From Mycoplana dimorpha (lineage in GTDB: Bacteria; Pseudomonadota; Alphaproteobacteria; Rhizobiales; Rhizobiaceae), in NCBI RefSeq assembly GCF_003046475.1, contig NZ_PZZZ01000004.1, forward strand, positions 124,001-188,000: DNA of 64,000 nucleotides. Reading direction: 5' to 3'. This document shows, in pieces, positions 9,097 through 17,464 of the stretch. Each line of letters starts with the position of its first letter. Within the stretch, counting starts at the first letter, position 1. Under the pieces are notes generated by a model, which did not search any database, was not told the DNA's origin, and worked only from the letters and a program-made list of their open reading frames with translations. The position numbers and the translations under genes are program-made.

Positions 9097-9534
9097 CAGC
9101 GCATCCGCAATTCCTGCGGCATCTATCCCAACAAGCTCATTCTCGGGCCGTTCGCCTATTCGGCGCTGAAGAACAACGACTTCATCGCCAGCCGCTTCCG
9201 CAACGTCGACCTGATCACCGCCGACCTGCTGGCCAAGCTGTTCGAACTGGACGAGGTTGTTGAAGGTCAGGCGATGGTCGCCAACGACAAAGGCGAGTTT
9301 GCGAACGTCTGGGGCAACTATGCCGTCCTCGCCTATGCGCCGAAGAACCCCGGTGGCGTCGAGGAGCCGAGCTTCGGCTACACCGATACCATGAAGGCAC
9401 ATCCCTTTGTGGAGCAGCCCTATTGGGAGGAGAACGTCAAGAGCTGGATCTACGGCGTGACCTATGAGCGCGCGCCGGTGCTTGCGGGCATGTCGGCCGG
9501 CTATCTGTTCATCAACCCGGCTGCGGAGGAATAG
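9097..9534 (+). pseudogene. Phage major capsid protein, C-terminal fragment
   Basis: About 145 residues match the C-terminal end of an HK97-like/Mu-like capsid: GIYPNKLILGP, the DLLAKLFELDEVV motif, and SWIYGVTYERAPVLAGMSAG before the stop. A full capsid of this type is about 300 residues, so half or more is missing at the 5' end; the in-frame sequence upstream is not capsid-like. A matching N-terminal fragment lies inverted at 7921-8106. The protease gene follows after 2 bp. Confidence 0.75.
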
Positions 9535-9536
9535 GC

Positions 9537-10410
9537 ATGCAGAGCATCCATCCTTCCGCGCCGGCCGGCACACCAGCAGCAGCGGCCAAACGCTGACCTT
9601 CACCGAACGCGACCTGGACGCCATCGCCGCGTCCTACGATCCGCGTACGCACGAAGCGCCTATTGTTGTCGGCCATCCGAAGACGGATGCTCCGGCCTAT
9701 GGCTGGATCGAAAGGGTTATTGCCAAGTCGGACGGCCTGCACGCGATTCCCCGGCAGGTCAATGCCGAGTTCTCGGAGCTCGTGCAGCAAGGCGCTTACA
9801 AGAAGGTCTCTGCCGCCTTCTATCCGGCCAACGCCGCGAACAACCCGAAGCCGGGCGCGCCATATCTGCGGCACGTCGGGTTCCTCGGAGCGGAGCCGCC
9901 GGCCGTGAAGGGGCTTAGCGCGGTCCAGTTCTCGGAGGGCGAAGCGCTGCTCTTTGCCGAGGAGGATATGATTGCCCTGCGCGAGCACAGCATCACGGCG
10001 CGCGAGCGGCAATATCGCCGCCGTGAAATCGAGGACACGTTTCGGAGAATCCAGAAGGAAGGGCGGTTGCCGATCGGTCTTCTGCCGGAACGCTGGCCTT
10101 TGCCGAAAGCCTTGGCAAATCCCAAAGCTTCGAGTTCTCCGAGGGTGACGACGGCGACAGCCTGACATTCAGCCAGGCCGAGTGGTTCCTTGATTTCCTC
10201 GCAAAGCTTCCGCAGCCAGTGGACACGCGAGAGCTTGCCGCCGCTGGCGAGTACTCGGAGGAGGGAGAGAGTTTCGCTTCCCCGGAAGGTTACACGGTCG
10301 ACTATCGTTCTGCCGAGATCGATCGGATCGCTCGCCAGCATATGAACCAGCACGGCGGCACCTATGCGGAAGCCGCCCGCTATGCCGAAACGCGCGTAAC
10401 GCGCACCTGA
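9537..10410 (+). pseudogene. Mu-like phage protease/scaffold (gpI-like), two frameshifts
   Basis: The body (about 9558-10085) reads TLTFTERDLDAIAASYDP, then APIVVGHPKTDAPAYGWI and KKVSAAFYP, which are hallmarks of the Mu I-type head maturation protease. The ATG at 9537 is in a different frame from this body, with the shift near 9550. A second shift occurs near 10088: the C-terminal scaffold part continues in another frame (TLAFAESLG, SLTFSQAEWFLDFLAKLP, ending ETRVTRT) to the TGA at 10408-10410. Repairing both would give about 290 residues. The gene is therefore decayed. Confidence 0.75.
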
Positions 10411-10424
10411 ACCCGGAGCATCCT

Positions 10425-10847
10425 ATGGGACAGCAGAGCATCCCCACTCTCAGCCTTACCTACCGCGCGTCCGGCGCGGTCTCACAGCGCCGCGCTGTCG
10501 GCTTAAACGGCGCGCAGGCGAGCGTCGCCGGTCAGAAGGTGCTCGGCGTCGCGCCGCGCCCTGCGGCCGATGGTGAGCACAGCGATGCCACCGTTGCCGG
10601 TACTGCCGTTATTGAAACCGGCGGCGCGTTTGCGATCGGCGCGAGCCTCGTCGTCGATACCCAGGGACGGGCGGTCGCGTCAACCGGCAAGCTGGCGATC
10701 GCAGCCGGTGCCACGCCCGTCACGTCGACCGCTGCCAATGGCAACACCGTGTTGACCGGGGGCGAGCTGCCGGAATTTGTCTTTGCCGATGCGCTGGAAC
10801 CGTCCAGCGCAGCCGGCGCATTTGTTGAAGTTCTCTTGCGGCGCTGA
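10425..10847 (+). CDS. DUF2190-like phage capsid decoration protein
   Basis: A 140-residue, Ala/Gly/Thr-rich protein without charged clusters. It carries the repeated beta-rich pattern (VLGVAPRPAADGEHSDA, TGKLAIAAGATPVTS, VLTGGELPEFVFADALEPS) typical of DUF2190 capsid-associated proteins encoded between protease and capsid genes. The frame is intact from ATG 10425 and is followed by a strong terminator. Function in virion decoration is inferred from the family and from the context. Confidence 0.65.
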   Translation: MGQQSIPTLSLTYRASGAVSQRRAVGLNGAQASVAGQKVLGVAPRPAADGEHSDATVAGTAVIETGGAFAIGASLVVDTQGRAVASTGKLAIAAGATPVTSTAANGNTVLTGGELPEFVFADALEPSSAAGAFVEVLLRR

Positions 10848-10898
10848 AGGTTCGTCGCAGAGAAGGCAGGCAAGGCCGGGGTTCACCATTGCCTGCCA

Positions 10899-10940
10899 AG
10901 CCCGGAGGCCACGACTTTAGCGGCCTCCGGGCTTTCTTTG
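10899..10940 (+). terminator. Rho-independent terminator after DUF2190 gene
   Basis: Perfect 12-bp stem (AGCCCGGAGGCC at 10899-10910 with GGCCTCCGGGCT at 10922-10933), 11-nt loop, then TTTCTTT. It closes the protease-DUF2190 block. Confidence 0.85.
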
Positions 10941-11038
10941 AGGACGGTATTGCCGTCTGCCCACCTTCAAGAATGCCGCGGGGTGCGGCGATCTCCCGAA
11001 CACTCGACTAGGTCGCGAAAGCGATATGGAGTCCTGCA

Positions 11039-11827
11039 ATGAGCCAAGCAACGAAATTTGGCGTTCCGCTATCTGGTCCGTGCACGCCGGCCGCGATGGC
11101 CGCCCGAATGGACGACAGCCTCATGGCGCTGCTGAGCGCGCATTCTGGTGCATCTCGGCCGTCCTATGCTGTGGCCGGGACGGTCTGGCTGGACACTGCA
11201 ACGGTCGGCCAACACAAGTACTATTGCTACGACGGCACGAGCGACCGGCTGCTCTACACCCTCGATACTGCCACCGGCGCCATCACCTTCGGCATCACTG
11301 ATGGCTGGTCTACGCAGCCCATCGGCGTCCCGATCCCGCTGCTCGACAATCTGGCCGGTGTCGCCGCTCCACCGAAGGACAAGGCCTATCGGTACGTCCG
11401 GCTTACAGCCGGGCTGACGGGCGCCGGCGGCTACAACGAGGGCCTGCTTACAGGCGAGACCGTCACCGGGACTGCTCCGCTGGTAGAGGCCAGCGCCGTC
11501 ATCAACCTGGCAGGAAGTACGATCAACGGCCGAACGATCGACCTCGTCAACACCTCGCGCCGGTTCCTCAGAGCTGGCAGCGCTGGGGTCGCTGAGGGAG
11601 ACGCGATGCAGAACATAACCGGTACCCTCGTCATGGGATCTGGCGTCCGCATTGCCGCCGGAACGGGGCCATTCCACACCACGTTTGACCCTATCTCGAA
11701 CGGCGCTGGGGGCGGCAGCAATGCCGGTGACCGAGCGATCAACTTCGACCTTTCCAAAGCCGCGCGCACAGCAACCGAAACCCGCCCGAAGAACCTAGGC
11801 GTCACCTATTACATGAGGGTCCTGTGA
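11039..11827 (+). CDS. Putative phage tail/structural protein
   Basis: A 262-residue protein with an intact frame and a GGAG ribosome site before ATG 11039. The N-terminal half contains AVAGTVWLDTATVGQHKYYC and WSTQPIGVPIPLLDN, patterns seen in phage tail-fibre or tail-tip proteins that begin with repetitive beta-rich domains. The C-terminal half is Gly/Thr/Ala-rich. I do not recognise a precise family. The next gene overlaps it by the stop/start. Confidence 0.45.
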   Translation: MSQATKFGVPLSGPCTPAAMAARMDDSLMALLSAHSGASRPSYAVAGTVWLDTATVGQHKYYCYDGTSDRLLYTLDTATGAITFGITDGWSTQPIGVPIPLLDNLAGVAAPPKDKAYRYVRLTAGLTGAGGYNEGLLTGETVTGTAPLVEASAVINLAGSTINGRTIDLVNTSRRFLRAGSAGVAEGDAMQNITGTLVMGSGVRIAAGTGPFHTTFDPISNGAGGGSNAGDRAINFDLSKAARTATETRPKNLGVTYYMRVL

Positions 11828-12369
11828 TGACCGCATACGCATTCGGAGGCGGGGTGTCCCGCGATGTCCGCACCAACGCGATCGAGATCACGGAACAGCA
11901 ATATCAGGACGGCATCGAGGGTATGCTGGCTGGCAAGCTCGTCACCATCAACGGCGGCTTTGCGGTCATCGATCCGCCGAAGCCGGAGCCCAGTCCGGAG
12001 CCGGAGCCGGAGCCCATCGATCTCACCGCCTATGCCCGCGACCTGTCCTGGCGGACGCGCGGGGACGGCACCACTATCAACGGCGTGCCGGTGCGGCTCG
12101 ATGACGGCAGCCTGTCGCTCATCAACGGCATGGTCGCGCTGGCCGAGCGCGACAGTGGGCGCGCGTTCCACTTCGACAGTGCGATCGGCACCGTGACGCT
12201 GACCGCCTCGCAGGCGATCGCGTTCGCGGAAGCCATCGGCGAGTGGGTGCAGCGCACCTTTGACCGTCGTGCCGACGTGCTGGCCGCCATCGGCACGGGG
12301 AATATTACCACCACTGCCCAGATCGATGCGGCCTTCGCAGACGTTACGGCGCCGTGGATAGTCGCATGA
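11827..12369 (+). CDS. DUF4376 domain phage protein
   Basis: About 180 residues. The N-terminal part has a proline/glutamate spacer (a PEPSPEPEPEPE-like run near residue 60). The C-terminal part contains DLSWRTRGDGTTINGVPV, followed by FHFDSA and ALAERDSG patterns, and ends in a helical RRADVLAAIGTG, as in DUF4376, a domain found at the end of phage tail-fibre operons. The start overlaps the upstream stop (GTGATGA at 11824-11830); GTG 11824 is an alternative. Exact role is unknown. Confidence 0.6.
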   Translation: MTAYAFGGGVSRDVRTNAIEITEQQYQDGIEGMLAGKLVTINGGFAVIDPPKPEPSPEPEPEPIDLTAYARDLSWRTRGDGTTINGVPVRLDDGSLSLINGMVALAERDSGRAFHFDSAIGTVTLTASQAIAFAEAIGEWVQRTFDRRADVLAAIGTGNITTTAQIDAAFADVTAPWIVA

Positions 12370-12448
12370 TCAACGTCAAGGATCTCGGATAGGTTTGAAT
12401 GACCGATAAGAGCGCTCAAAAGGGATTCGACATCGCACCGTCTCAGGC

Positions 12449-12735
12449 GTGGACTTGGTGACGATCCCCTTGAGCTGCTATGCCGAGCTGCTCGACCTGA
12501 AACGTCAATTGGCGGAACGAACCGTCAGTCACGGACAGTTGCTATCGCCCCTTCGCTCACGCATCGAACGCAATCCCGAGGTTGCGGTATTCTGGCTCAG
12601 AACTTTGGCCTGGAAAGCATGGAGCACCTGCTGCGGCGTTGTAGGCGACGATTTGGAGCGCCCAGGACGCCATCCCAGAGTGCAGCTTACAGGTACTGGA
12701 ACAAGCTTCGTGAAGAGGCTTCGGACGAGGCATAG
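12449..12735 (+). pseudogene. Small phage-type protein, frameshifted copy
   Basis: The frame opens with VTIPLSCYAELLDLKRQLAE and runs to ERNPEVAVF. From about 12590 the sensible reading moves to another frame: LAQNFGLESMEHLLRRCRRRFG, then YRYWNKLREEASDEA and a TAG at 12733-12735. Loss of one C in a TTCCTG at 12590-12593 explains the shift. A short ATG frame from 12399 reaches the same place in a third frame, so the true start is uncertain. It is a paralogue of the intact gene that follows. Confidence 0.6.
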
Positions 12736-12771
12736 AGGCAGGGTCTCAAACGCCCATTCATGGAGATTTAA

Positions 12772-13143
12772 ATGCCCCTCGAAGCACCTTCAAGCCTGCC
12801 TCAAAGAAGCATGGTATGCGATGAGGCGACGGTAACGATCCCCCATGCCGAGTATCTCGACCTTCGTGAGGATCGGCTATGTCTGGAGGCGTGGAAGGCA
12901 TGCGGGGTTCTGAATGAGGACAATAGCCTTGGCCTCTTCGCCCATGACGCGGAAGTTGCAATATTCATTGCTGTGCGGCGAGGCTTAATGACTGCGCGAG
13001 AGGTCGTCGCGGATATCGAGCGGCGATTTGGCGAGGAACGGAAGCCGCCTGTCGGTGAAATAAAGAGGTTCTGGCTGCGCTTTCAGAAATGCCTCATCCA
13101 GAACAGCAATGAAGCCCCGAAGAAGCCGCTACAGCCGGACTGA
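12772..13143 (+). CDS. Small hypothetical protein, paralogue of preceding pseudogene
   Basis: 123 residues from ATG 12772 behind a GGAG site. It shares with its broken neighbour a VTIP..EYLDL start, the motif EVAIFIAV (EVAVFLAQ in the neighbour), an RRRFG/ERRFG element and a final aromatic-Lys/Arg helix (RFWLRF versus YRYWNKL). The last element could be a short DNA-binding helix-turn-helix (VADIERRFGEERKPPVGEIK). I do not know the family; such pairs are common in prophage regions. Confidence 0.5.
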   Translation: MPLEAPSSLPQRSMVCDEATVTIPHAEYLDLREDRLCLEAWKACGVLNEDNSLGLFAHDAEVAIFIAVRRGLMTAREVVADIERRFGEERKPPVGEIKRFWLRFQKCLIQNSNEAPKKPLQPD

Positions 13144-13494
13144 TCAAAAAACGGTTTTTCCAGTTGCGTGTGTCAAAATTCCGATTTCGCGCGACAAGCT
13201 ACAGCCACCGGCGCACAGATTGGGCGCGGCCAAGGGCGGGTCAGCGCGTTGATCTGCAGAGCATTGGCGGAGGGAAAGGACTCTTCGACAAACTCGCTCG
13301 AAGTATGCCCCACATCGCGCTAGCACGCCTTCGTATTCGTAGGTGAATCTTCACTTTCGAGGAACTTCTCTTTTCAAGACGAGACGCGGCAAGCCTTCGG
13401 TTTTGTGGCTCCCGCCAGTATTACCTTGATAGTGTTTTCCGGCCACGCCTTCGTCGTGTCGCATTCCAACTTGCCAGGACGAAAGGACACGAAA
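13144..13494. other. Gene-poor stretch
   Basis: I see no supported gene or strong secondary structure. It probably holds the promoter of the AlpA-like gene and marks the seam between prophage remnant and defence genes. Confidence 0.4.
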
Positions 13495-13710
13495 ATGAAG
13501 GCAACATGCATGAACCAACTTGAACTGGCCGTGCGCTGGGGGATCAGCCATCGCACACTTGAGCGGTGGCGTTGGACCGGTGAAGGGCCGAAGTTCCTCA
13601 AGGTGGGCGGCCGGGTGGTCTATCGCCTATCCGATGTCGAGGAATACGAGCAGTCGATTGTCCGCTCCAGCACCTCCGACCCTGGCCAGGCTCAGCAAGC
13701 GGGCGTCTGA
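13495..13710 (+). CDS. AlpA/excisionase-type helix-turn-helix protein
   Basis: A 71-residue protein starting at ATG 13495, with GAAAGGA upstream. It contains a compact winged HTH: MNQLELAVRWGISHRTLERW, then GEGPKFLKVGGRVVYRLSDV. This is the MerR-type fold of AlpA regulators and phage excisionases. These proteins control integrase genes or excise mobile elements; no integrase is visible here. It sits between the prophage remnant and the BREX-like genes. Confidence 0.75.
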   Translation: MKATCMNQLELAVRWGISHRTLERWRWTGEGPKFLKVGGRVVYRLSDVEEYEQSIVRSSTSDPGQAQQAGV

Positions 13711-13833
13711 CCATAGCGCCGAGATGGCGGTTGGCCGAGGCGCAGCCGCCATTCCGCCCTCTCCCTTGCTTGCAGACCCTACCAATTTCGGTTGAAGCCG
13801 CACAGCTTCTCAGATAGCTTGATCGAAAATCTA

Positions 13834-13855
13834 GAAACTGGGTGCGCCTAGTTTC
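13834..13855. promoter_or_regulatory. Candidate operator of the WYL regulator
   Basis: Imperfect palindrome with 9 of 11 half-site bases symmetric: GAAACT-G-GG at one end and CC-T-AGTTTC at the other. It lies 27-48 bp before the brxR-like ATG, an appropriate place for autoregulation by a dimeric WYL protein. Position and symmetry are seen; binding is inferred. Confidence 0.55.
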
Positions 13856-13881
13856 AGGACGGATCATGTCACTGGGAGTGC

Positions 13882-14775
13882 ATGGTGGGAACAGAGAAGG
13901 CTGATCTTCGGTGGGGCGTCGAGCGTCGGCTCGAATTCATCGAGTTCCGCCTGTTTTGGGAGGGGCATGTGAATCGGGGCGATTTGATGGATGCGTTCGG
14001 TGTGTCGGTGAACCAGGCGTCCACCGACCTGAACCGCTACATCGGAATGGCTCCGGACAACATGGTCTACGACAAGAGCGCCCGGACCTACATCAGAGGC
14101 AGCGAGTTCGGTCCCCTGTTTTTGAAGCCGGATGCCAGCCGTTACCTTTCTCAGCTGCGTTCCGTCGCCGATGGCATCCTCGACCGCGCGGACGCCTGGA
14201 TTGGCCAGTTCCCTGCCTACGACGCCGCACCGACCCCCGTGCGGGGAGTCAATGCAAAGACCCTGCGGTCAGTGGTCGCCGCAATCCGGCGATCAGAGGC
14301 GATCGAGGTCAAGTATCAGTCGCTGTCCCGGCCGGAGCCGCGCTGGCTCTGGATTGCGCCACACGCGATCGGGTTCGACGGTTTCCGCTGGCACACACGG
14401 GCCTTCTGTCTCACCGATCAGAGCTTCAAGGATTTCCTGCTCTCGCGGATCATCGAGACCCGCGGCACCAAATCGAGCGAGGTAGATGCCGATGGCGACG
14501 CGGACTGGAACGAGCAGGTGACATTGGAGATCGGACCGCACCCAGAGCTGTCCGACACGCAGCAGAAAGTCATTGCCCTCGATTACGGGATGCGAGGCGG
14601 ACGGGCCAAGATTCCCGTGCGCAAGGCGCTTGTCTATTACGCGCTCAAGCGGCTGGGGCTGGACACCGACCCCACAGCGCGGCGCCCCCAAGACCAGCAA
14701 ATCGTGCTGCTTAACGCGGCCGAGCTCAGCATCAAGACTCAGGCCAGATCCGCCGGGTCTCGGATGGAGGGCTGA
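13882..14775 (+). CDS. brxR: WYL-domain transcriptional regulator (BrxR/CapW-like)
   Basis: 297 residues. An N-terminal winged helix spans about residues 10-75 (RLEFIEFRLFWEGHVNRGDL, then FGVSVNQASTDLNRY). A WYL domain spans about 125-200: IEVKYQSLSRPEPRWLWIAP and HAIGFDGFRWHTRAF, then a C-terminal dimerisation extension. This architecture matches BrxR/CapW repressors encoded at the head of BREX, CBASS and other phage-defence loci. The next gene, brxF, starts after 1 bp (TGAG-ATG), which supports a BREX role. The frame is intact and an inverted repeat precedes it. Confidence 0.85.
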   Translation: MVGTEKADLRWGVERRLEFIEFRLFWEGHVNRGDLMDAFGVSVNQASTDLNRYIGMAPDNMVYDKSARTYIRGSEFGPLFLKPDASRYLSQLRSVADGILDRADAWIGQFPAYDAAPTPVRGVNAKTLRSVVAAIRRSEAIEVKYQSLSRPEPRWLWIAPHAIGFDGFRWHTRAFCLTDQSFKDFLLSRIIETRGTKSSEVDADGDADWNEQVTLEIGPHPELSDTQQKVIALDYGMRGGRAKIPVRKALVYYALKRLGLDTDPTARRPQDQQIVLLNAAELSIKTQARSAGSRMEG

Positions 14776-14776
14776 G

Positions 14777-15235
14777 ATGATCGAGAAGCTGGATCAACTG
14801 GTCGAGGATATCGCGGGCCTGAACAGCAAGCTGATCCTGCTGATCGGGCCGCCACGATCAGGGAAAAGCAATCTCCTTGGGAAGTTGGCCGAGCGGCGGC
14901 AGGCGCGCGTCTTGAGCGTTGGCGCTGCCCTCGGTCGTGAACTGCTCACGGTGCCTGGCACCCGAAGACACCTACAGGCGGCTGATCGACTGAAAGAGCT
15001 CGCGGATGGATGTGCCAGTCAGGGGCTCTTGCTCCTTGATAACATCGAACTCCTGTTCGATCGGACACTTCAACTCAGCCCGCTAGATCTACTGAAGCGG
15101 CATGCTCACGCACGTCGCGTCGTTGCAGTGTGGCCAGGAGAGCTGCAGGAAGGCCGGCTTTCCTATGCCACGACAGGACATCCAGAACATCAGGACTACG
15201 GCATCGACGGCCTGGTCCCGTTCAAAATTCATTGA
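14777..15235 (+). CDS. brxF: BREX-3 P-loop protein BrxF
   Basis: 152 residues with a Walker A motif [14 protein letters not shown] near residues 24-37 and a Walker B-like [12 protein letters not shown] near residue 78. Size and motif layout fit BrxF, the small P-loop protein that opens type 3 BREX operons. A ribosome site (GGAGGG) lies before ATG 14777. The gene appears complete, unlike the BREX genes after it. The identification is supported by the following brxC start. Confidence 0.8.
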   Translation: MIEKLDQLVEDIAGLNSKLILLIGPPRSGKSNLLGKLAERRQARVLSVGAALGRELLTVPGTRRHLQAADRLKELADGCASQGLLLLDNIELLFDRTLQLSPLDLLKRHAHARRVVAVWPGELQEGRLSYATTGHPEHQDYGIDGLVPFKIH

Positions 15236-15249
15236 AGGGGGAACTCGGG

Positions 15250-15504
15250 ATGCCGATGCATTATGGCGATCTCATTCAGTTTGAACCGATCGAGTCGGTC
15301 ATTCAGCTTCTGGACGCCAATCGTCCGGATGAGGCCAAGAAGCTTGTTTCGACCTACGTCATTTCCGACGACATGGCCGAGCGGATCGCCAAGCAAATGA
15401 TCCCCCAGCTCTCGTTCGACGAGGCTGTAGACCACAAGGGCGTGCTGGTTGCGCCCCTTCGTCGTGCGCACGGAGAAGCGCGTCGCGATCGATGCCGAGG
15501 GTAA
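15250..15504 (+). pseudogene. brxC: BrxC (BREX P-loop ATPase), N-terminal fragment
   Basis: The first about 65 residues read like Brx[34 protein letters not shown] and DHKGVLV. The family normally continues immediately into a Walker A (GNYGTGKSH) and runs beyond 1000 residues. Here homology stops near 15446 and 18 unrelated residues follow before the stop at 15504. The sequence after 15449, in another frame, belongs to the helicase gene. An internal deletion therefore removed most of brxC, the usual methylase gene pglX, and the 5' part of the helicase. Confidence 0.8.
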
Positions 15505-17464
15505 GCCGCTCTTCAAACCGCGCATGACCCGCCTCCATCCGGTGGCATGGCAGGACCGCCACGCGAGCCAGCAGAAGCTCTACGAGGCCGTCACGGACTA
15601 TGTCCGCCACGGCTACAACCAGGCCATGGCCGCGAAGCAGCGGCACATCGGATTCCTGATGATCCTGATGCAACGGCTCGTCACATCCAGCACTGCCGCC
15701 ATTCGGGCCACCCTCGAAAAACGCCAAGCTTTGCTGGACCAGCCGCAGCTTCAACCGTCCTTGTTCGAGACAGCCGACGTTGACGAGTGGGCTGAGCTGG
15801 ACGGGCAGACCCAGGTGGATCTCGCCATCCAGACCAAGGGCTGGGAGATGGAAAAGGCCGAGGTGGACACGCTGCTCGACCTGGCCCGCGCCACCGAGGC
15901 GCAGGGGACGGACGCCAAGGCTGAGGCGCTCCTGGAGCTGATCTACAAGCTTCAGCAGGAGGAGAATGATCCTGAGCTGAAGGTGCTGGTCTTCACCGAG
16001 TTCGTGCCCACGCAGGCAATGCTTGCGGACTTCCTCGAAAGCCGTGGCTTCTCGGTCGCCACTTTGAACGGTAGCATGGATCTCGAAGCTCGCACTCGGG
16101 CGCAGCAATCATTCTCCCGAGATATTCGCATTCTGATCTCGACAGACGCTGGTGGCGAGGGTTTGAACCTCCAGTTCTGCCACGTCATCGTGAACTTCGA
16201 CATGCCGTGGAACCCTATGCGAGTCGAACAGCGCATCGGCCGCGTCGACCGTATCGGGCAGCCGCACGTCGTGCGCGCGATCAACTTCGTCCTAGAGGAC
16301 ACGGTCGAGCATCGCGTGCGCGAGGTTCTGGAAACGAAGCTCGCGGTCATCGCCGAAGAGTTCGGCGTGGACAAAGCCGCCGACGTAATGGACTCGGTCG
16401 AAGCAGAACCGCTGTTCGATGAGCTCTTCGTCCAAGGGCTTAAGAACCCAGACGCCATCGAAAGCGAATGCGACGCGGTTGTGTCGCAGCTTAGGTCGAC
16501 CATCGCCGAAAGCCGCAAGAGCAGCGAGCTCTTGTCGGATGGGCATCAGCTTGATGCAGACGATGCCCGCAAATGGAGAGACCACCCGGCGCAGTTCTGG
16601 CTGGAACGGGCAATCACGACCGGACTGCCCGCGCGCGGCGGGGATGCCGTTAGGGAAGCCGATGTTTGGCGGGTGCGTTGGGTGGACGGCAGCGAGTCGG
16701 CCAAGGTCTGCTTCGACGCGAGGACGGCCGAGGAGCGGCCCGATGTGGAATGGGTAACGCTTGAAGATCCCCGGGCTCGGGCAGTGATCAGCGATCTGCC
16801 GCGCTGCGTTTCGGGTCAACCGCTTCCTACCGTCCGGATTGCCGGCCTTCCGGAGAGTGTCCGGGGCGTATGGTCGCTGTGGGAGATTAGCCTGTCTGCC
16901 GATGATTTCAGCCGACGGCGCTTCCTGTCCGTCTTCGTGAACGACGAAGGGCGAGCCTTCCTGCCGACAGCAAAGCGGATCTGGGATCTTCTTCTGACGG
17001 AACGGGTCGAGAGTGTCGGAGCTGTCGCCGCCGCAGATGCAAACGGCTGCTTTGACCGCGCTAAGAATGCCGCTCTCACCCAAGGCGAACGCATCTTCGC
17101 GGAGATGGTGGAGGAGCACAGGGCCCTTATCCAGGAAGAGCGCGAACGCGCCAAGTACGCCTACGATGTCAGTGCTGGCACCGTTGTCTCGGGCGCATCG
17201 CAGAAGATTTCAACTCCGCGGTCGGCAAAGTCGACAAGGTCCGCACGGGGCTCCAGCCAAAGGCGGTTGAGTACCGTCCTGGTCTTTTTCTTCGCTGCTG
17301 GTCCGGAGTGTGATGACGCTAGAACCTCGTCGAGGTCATCGAGAGTGCTCCTACCAGCTCGAATGCGGAGGGCAAGCAAAGCCCAGTCCAGTTGGATGAA
17401 GCGGTCGAAACCTATTTGCGGCGACGAGGAGTTCATGATGCTGGTCTTTTTATGTTTATCTTGA
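15449..17464 (+). pseudogene. brxHII: BREX-3 SNF2-like helicase (BrxHII), C-terminal fragment
   Basis: Helicase coding is clear from 15449 to about 17166, with the superfamily 2 C-terminal motifs in order: VLVFTEFVPTQAML (motif IV region), GSMDLEARTRAQ, ILISTDAGGEGLNLQFC (motif V) and EQRIGRVDRIGQ (motif VI). The N-terminal ATPase half (motifs I-III) is absent, so it cannot hydrolyse ATP. Beyond 17166 the frame runs antisense through the brxA fragment and ends at 17464 by chance. Subfamily BrxHII is inferred from the BREX-3 neighbours. Confidence 0.8.
17161..17436 (-). pseudogene. BrxA-like, N-terminal fragment (inverted)
   Basis: A frame of 91 residues begins at ATG 17436, overlapping the pglZ stop as ATGA, the linkage expected for pglZ-brxA. 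It reads MNSSSPQIGFDRFIQLDWAL, then KTRTVLNRLWLEPRADLVDF and DRGVEIF, and stops at 17161. About 17165 is where the helicase frame on the other strand begins, so the gene is cut there. BrxA assignment rests mainly on position as the gene after pglZ in type 3 BREX; the sequence match is from memory. Confidence 0.5.

Noticed and set aside
15449-17464. A complete, functional helicase
   Set aside because: Only motifs IV-VI are present and the last about 100 codons are antisense of the brxA fragment.
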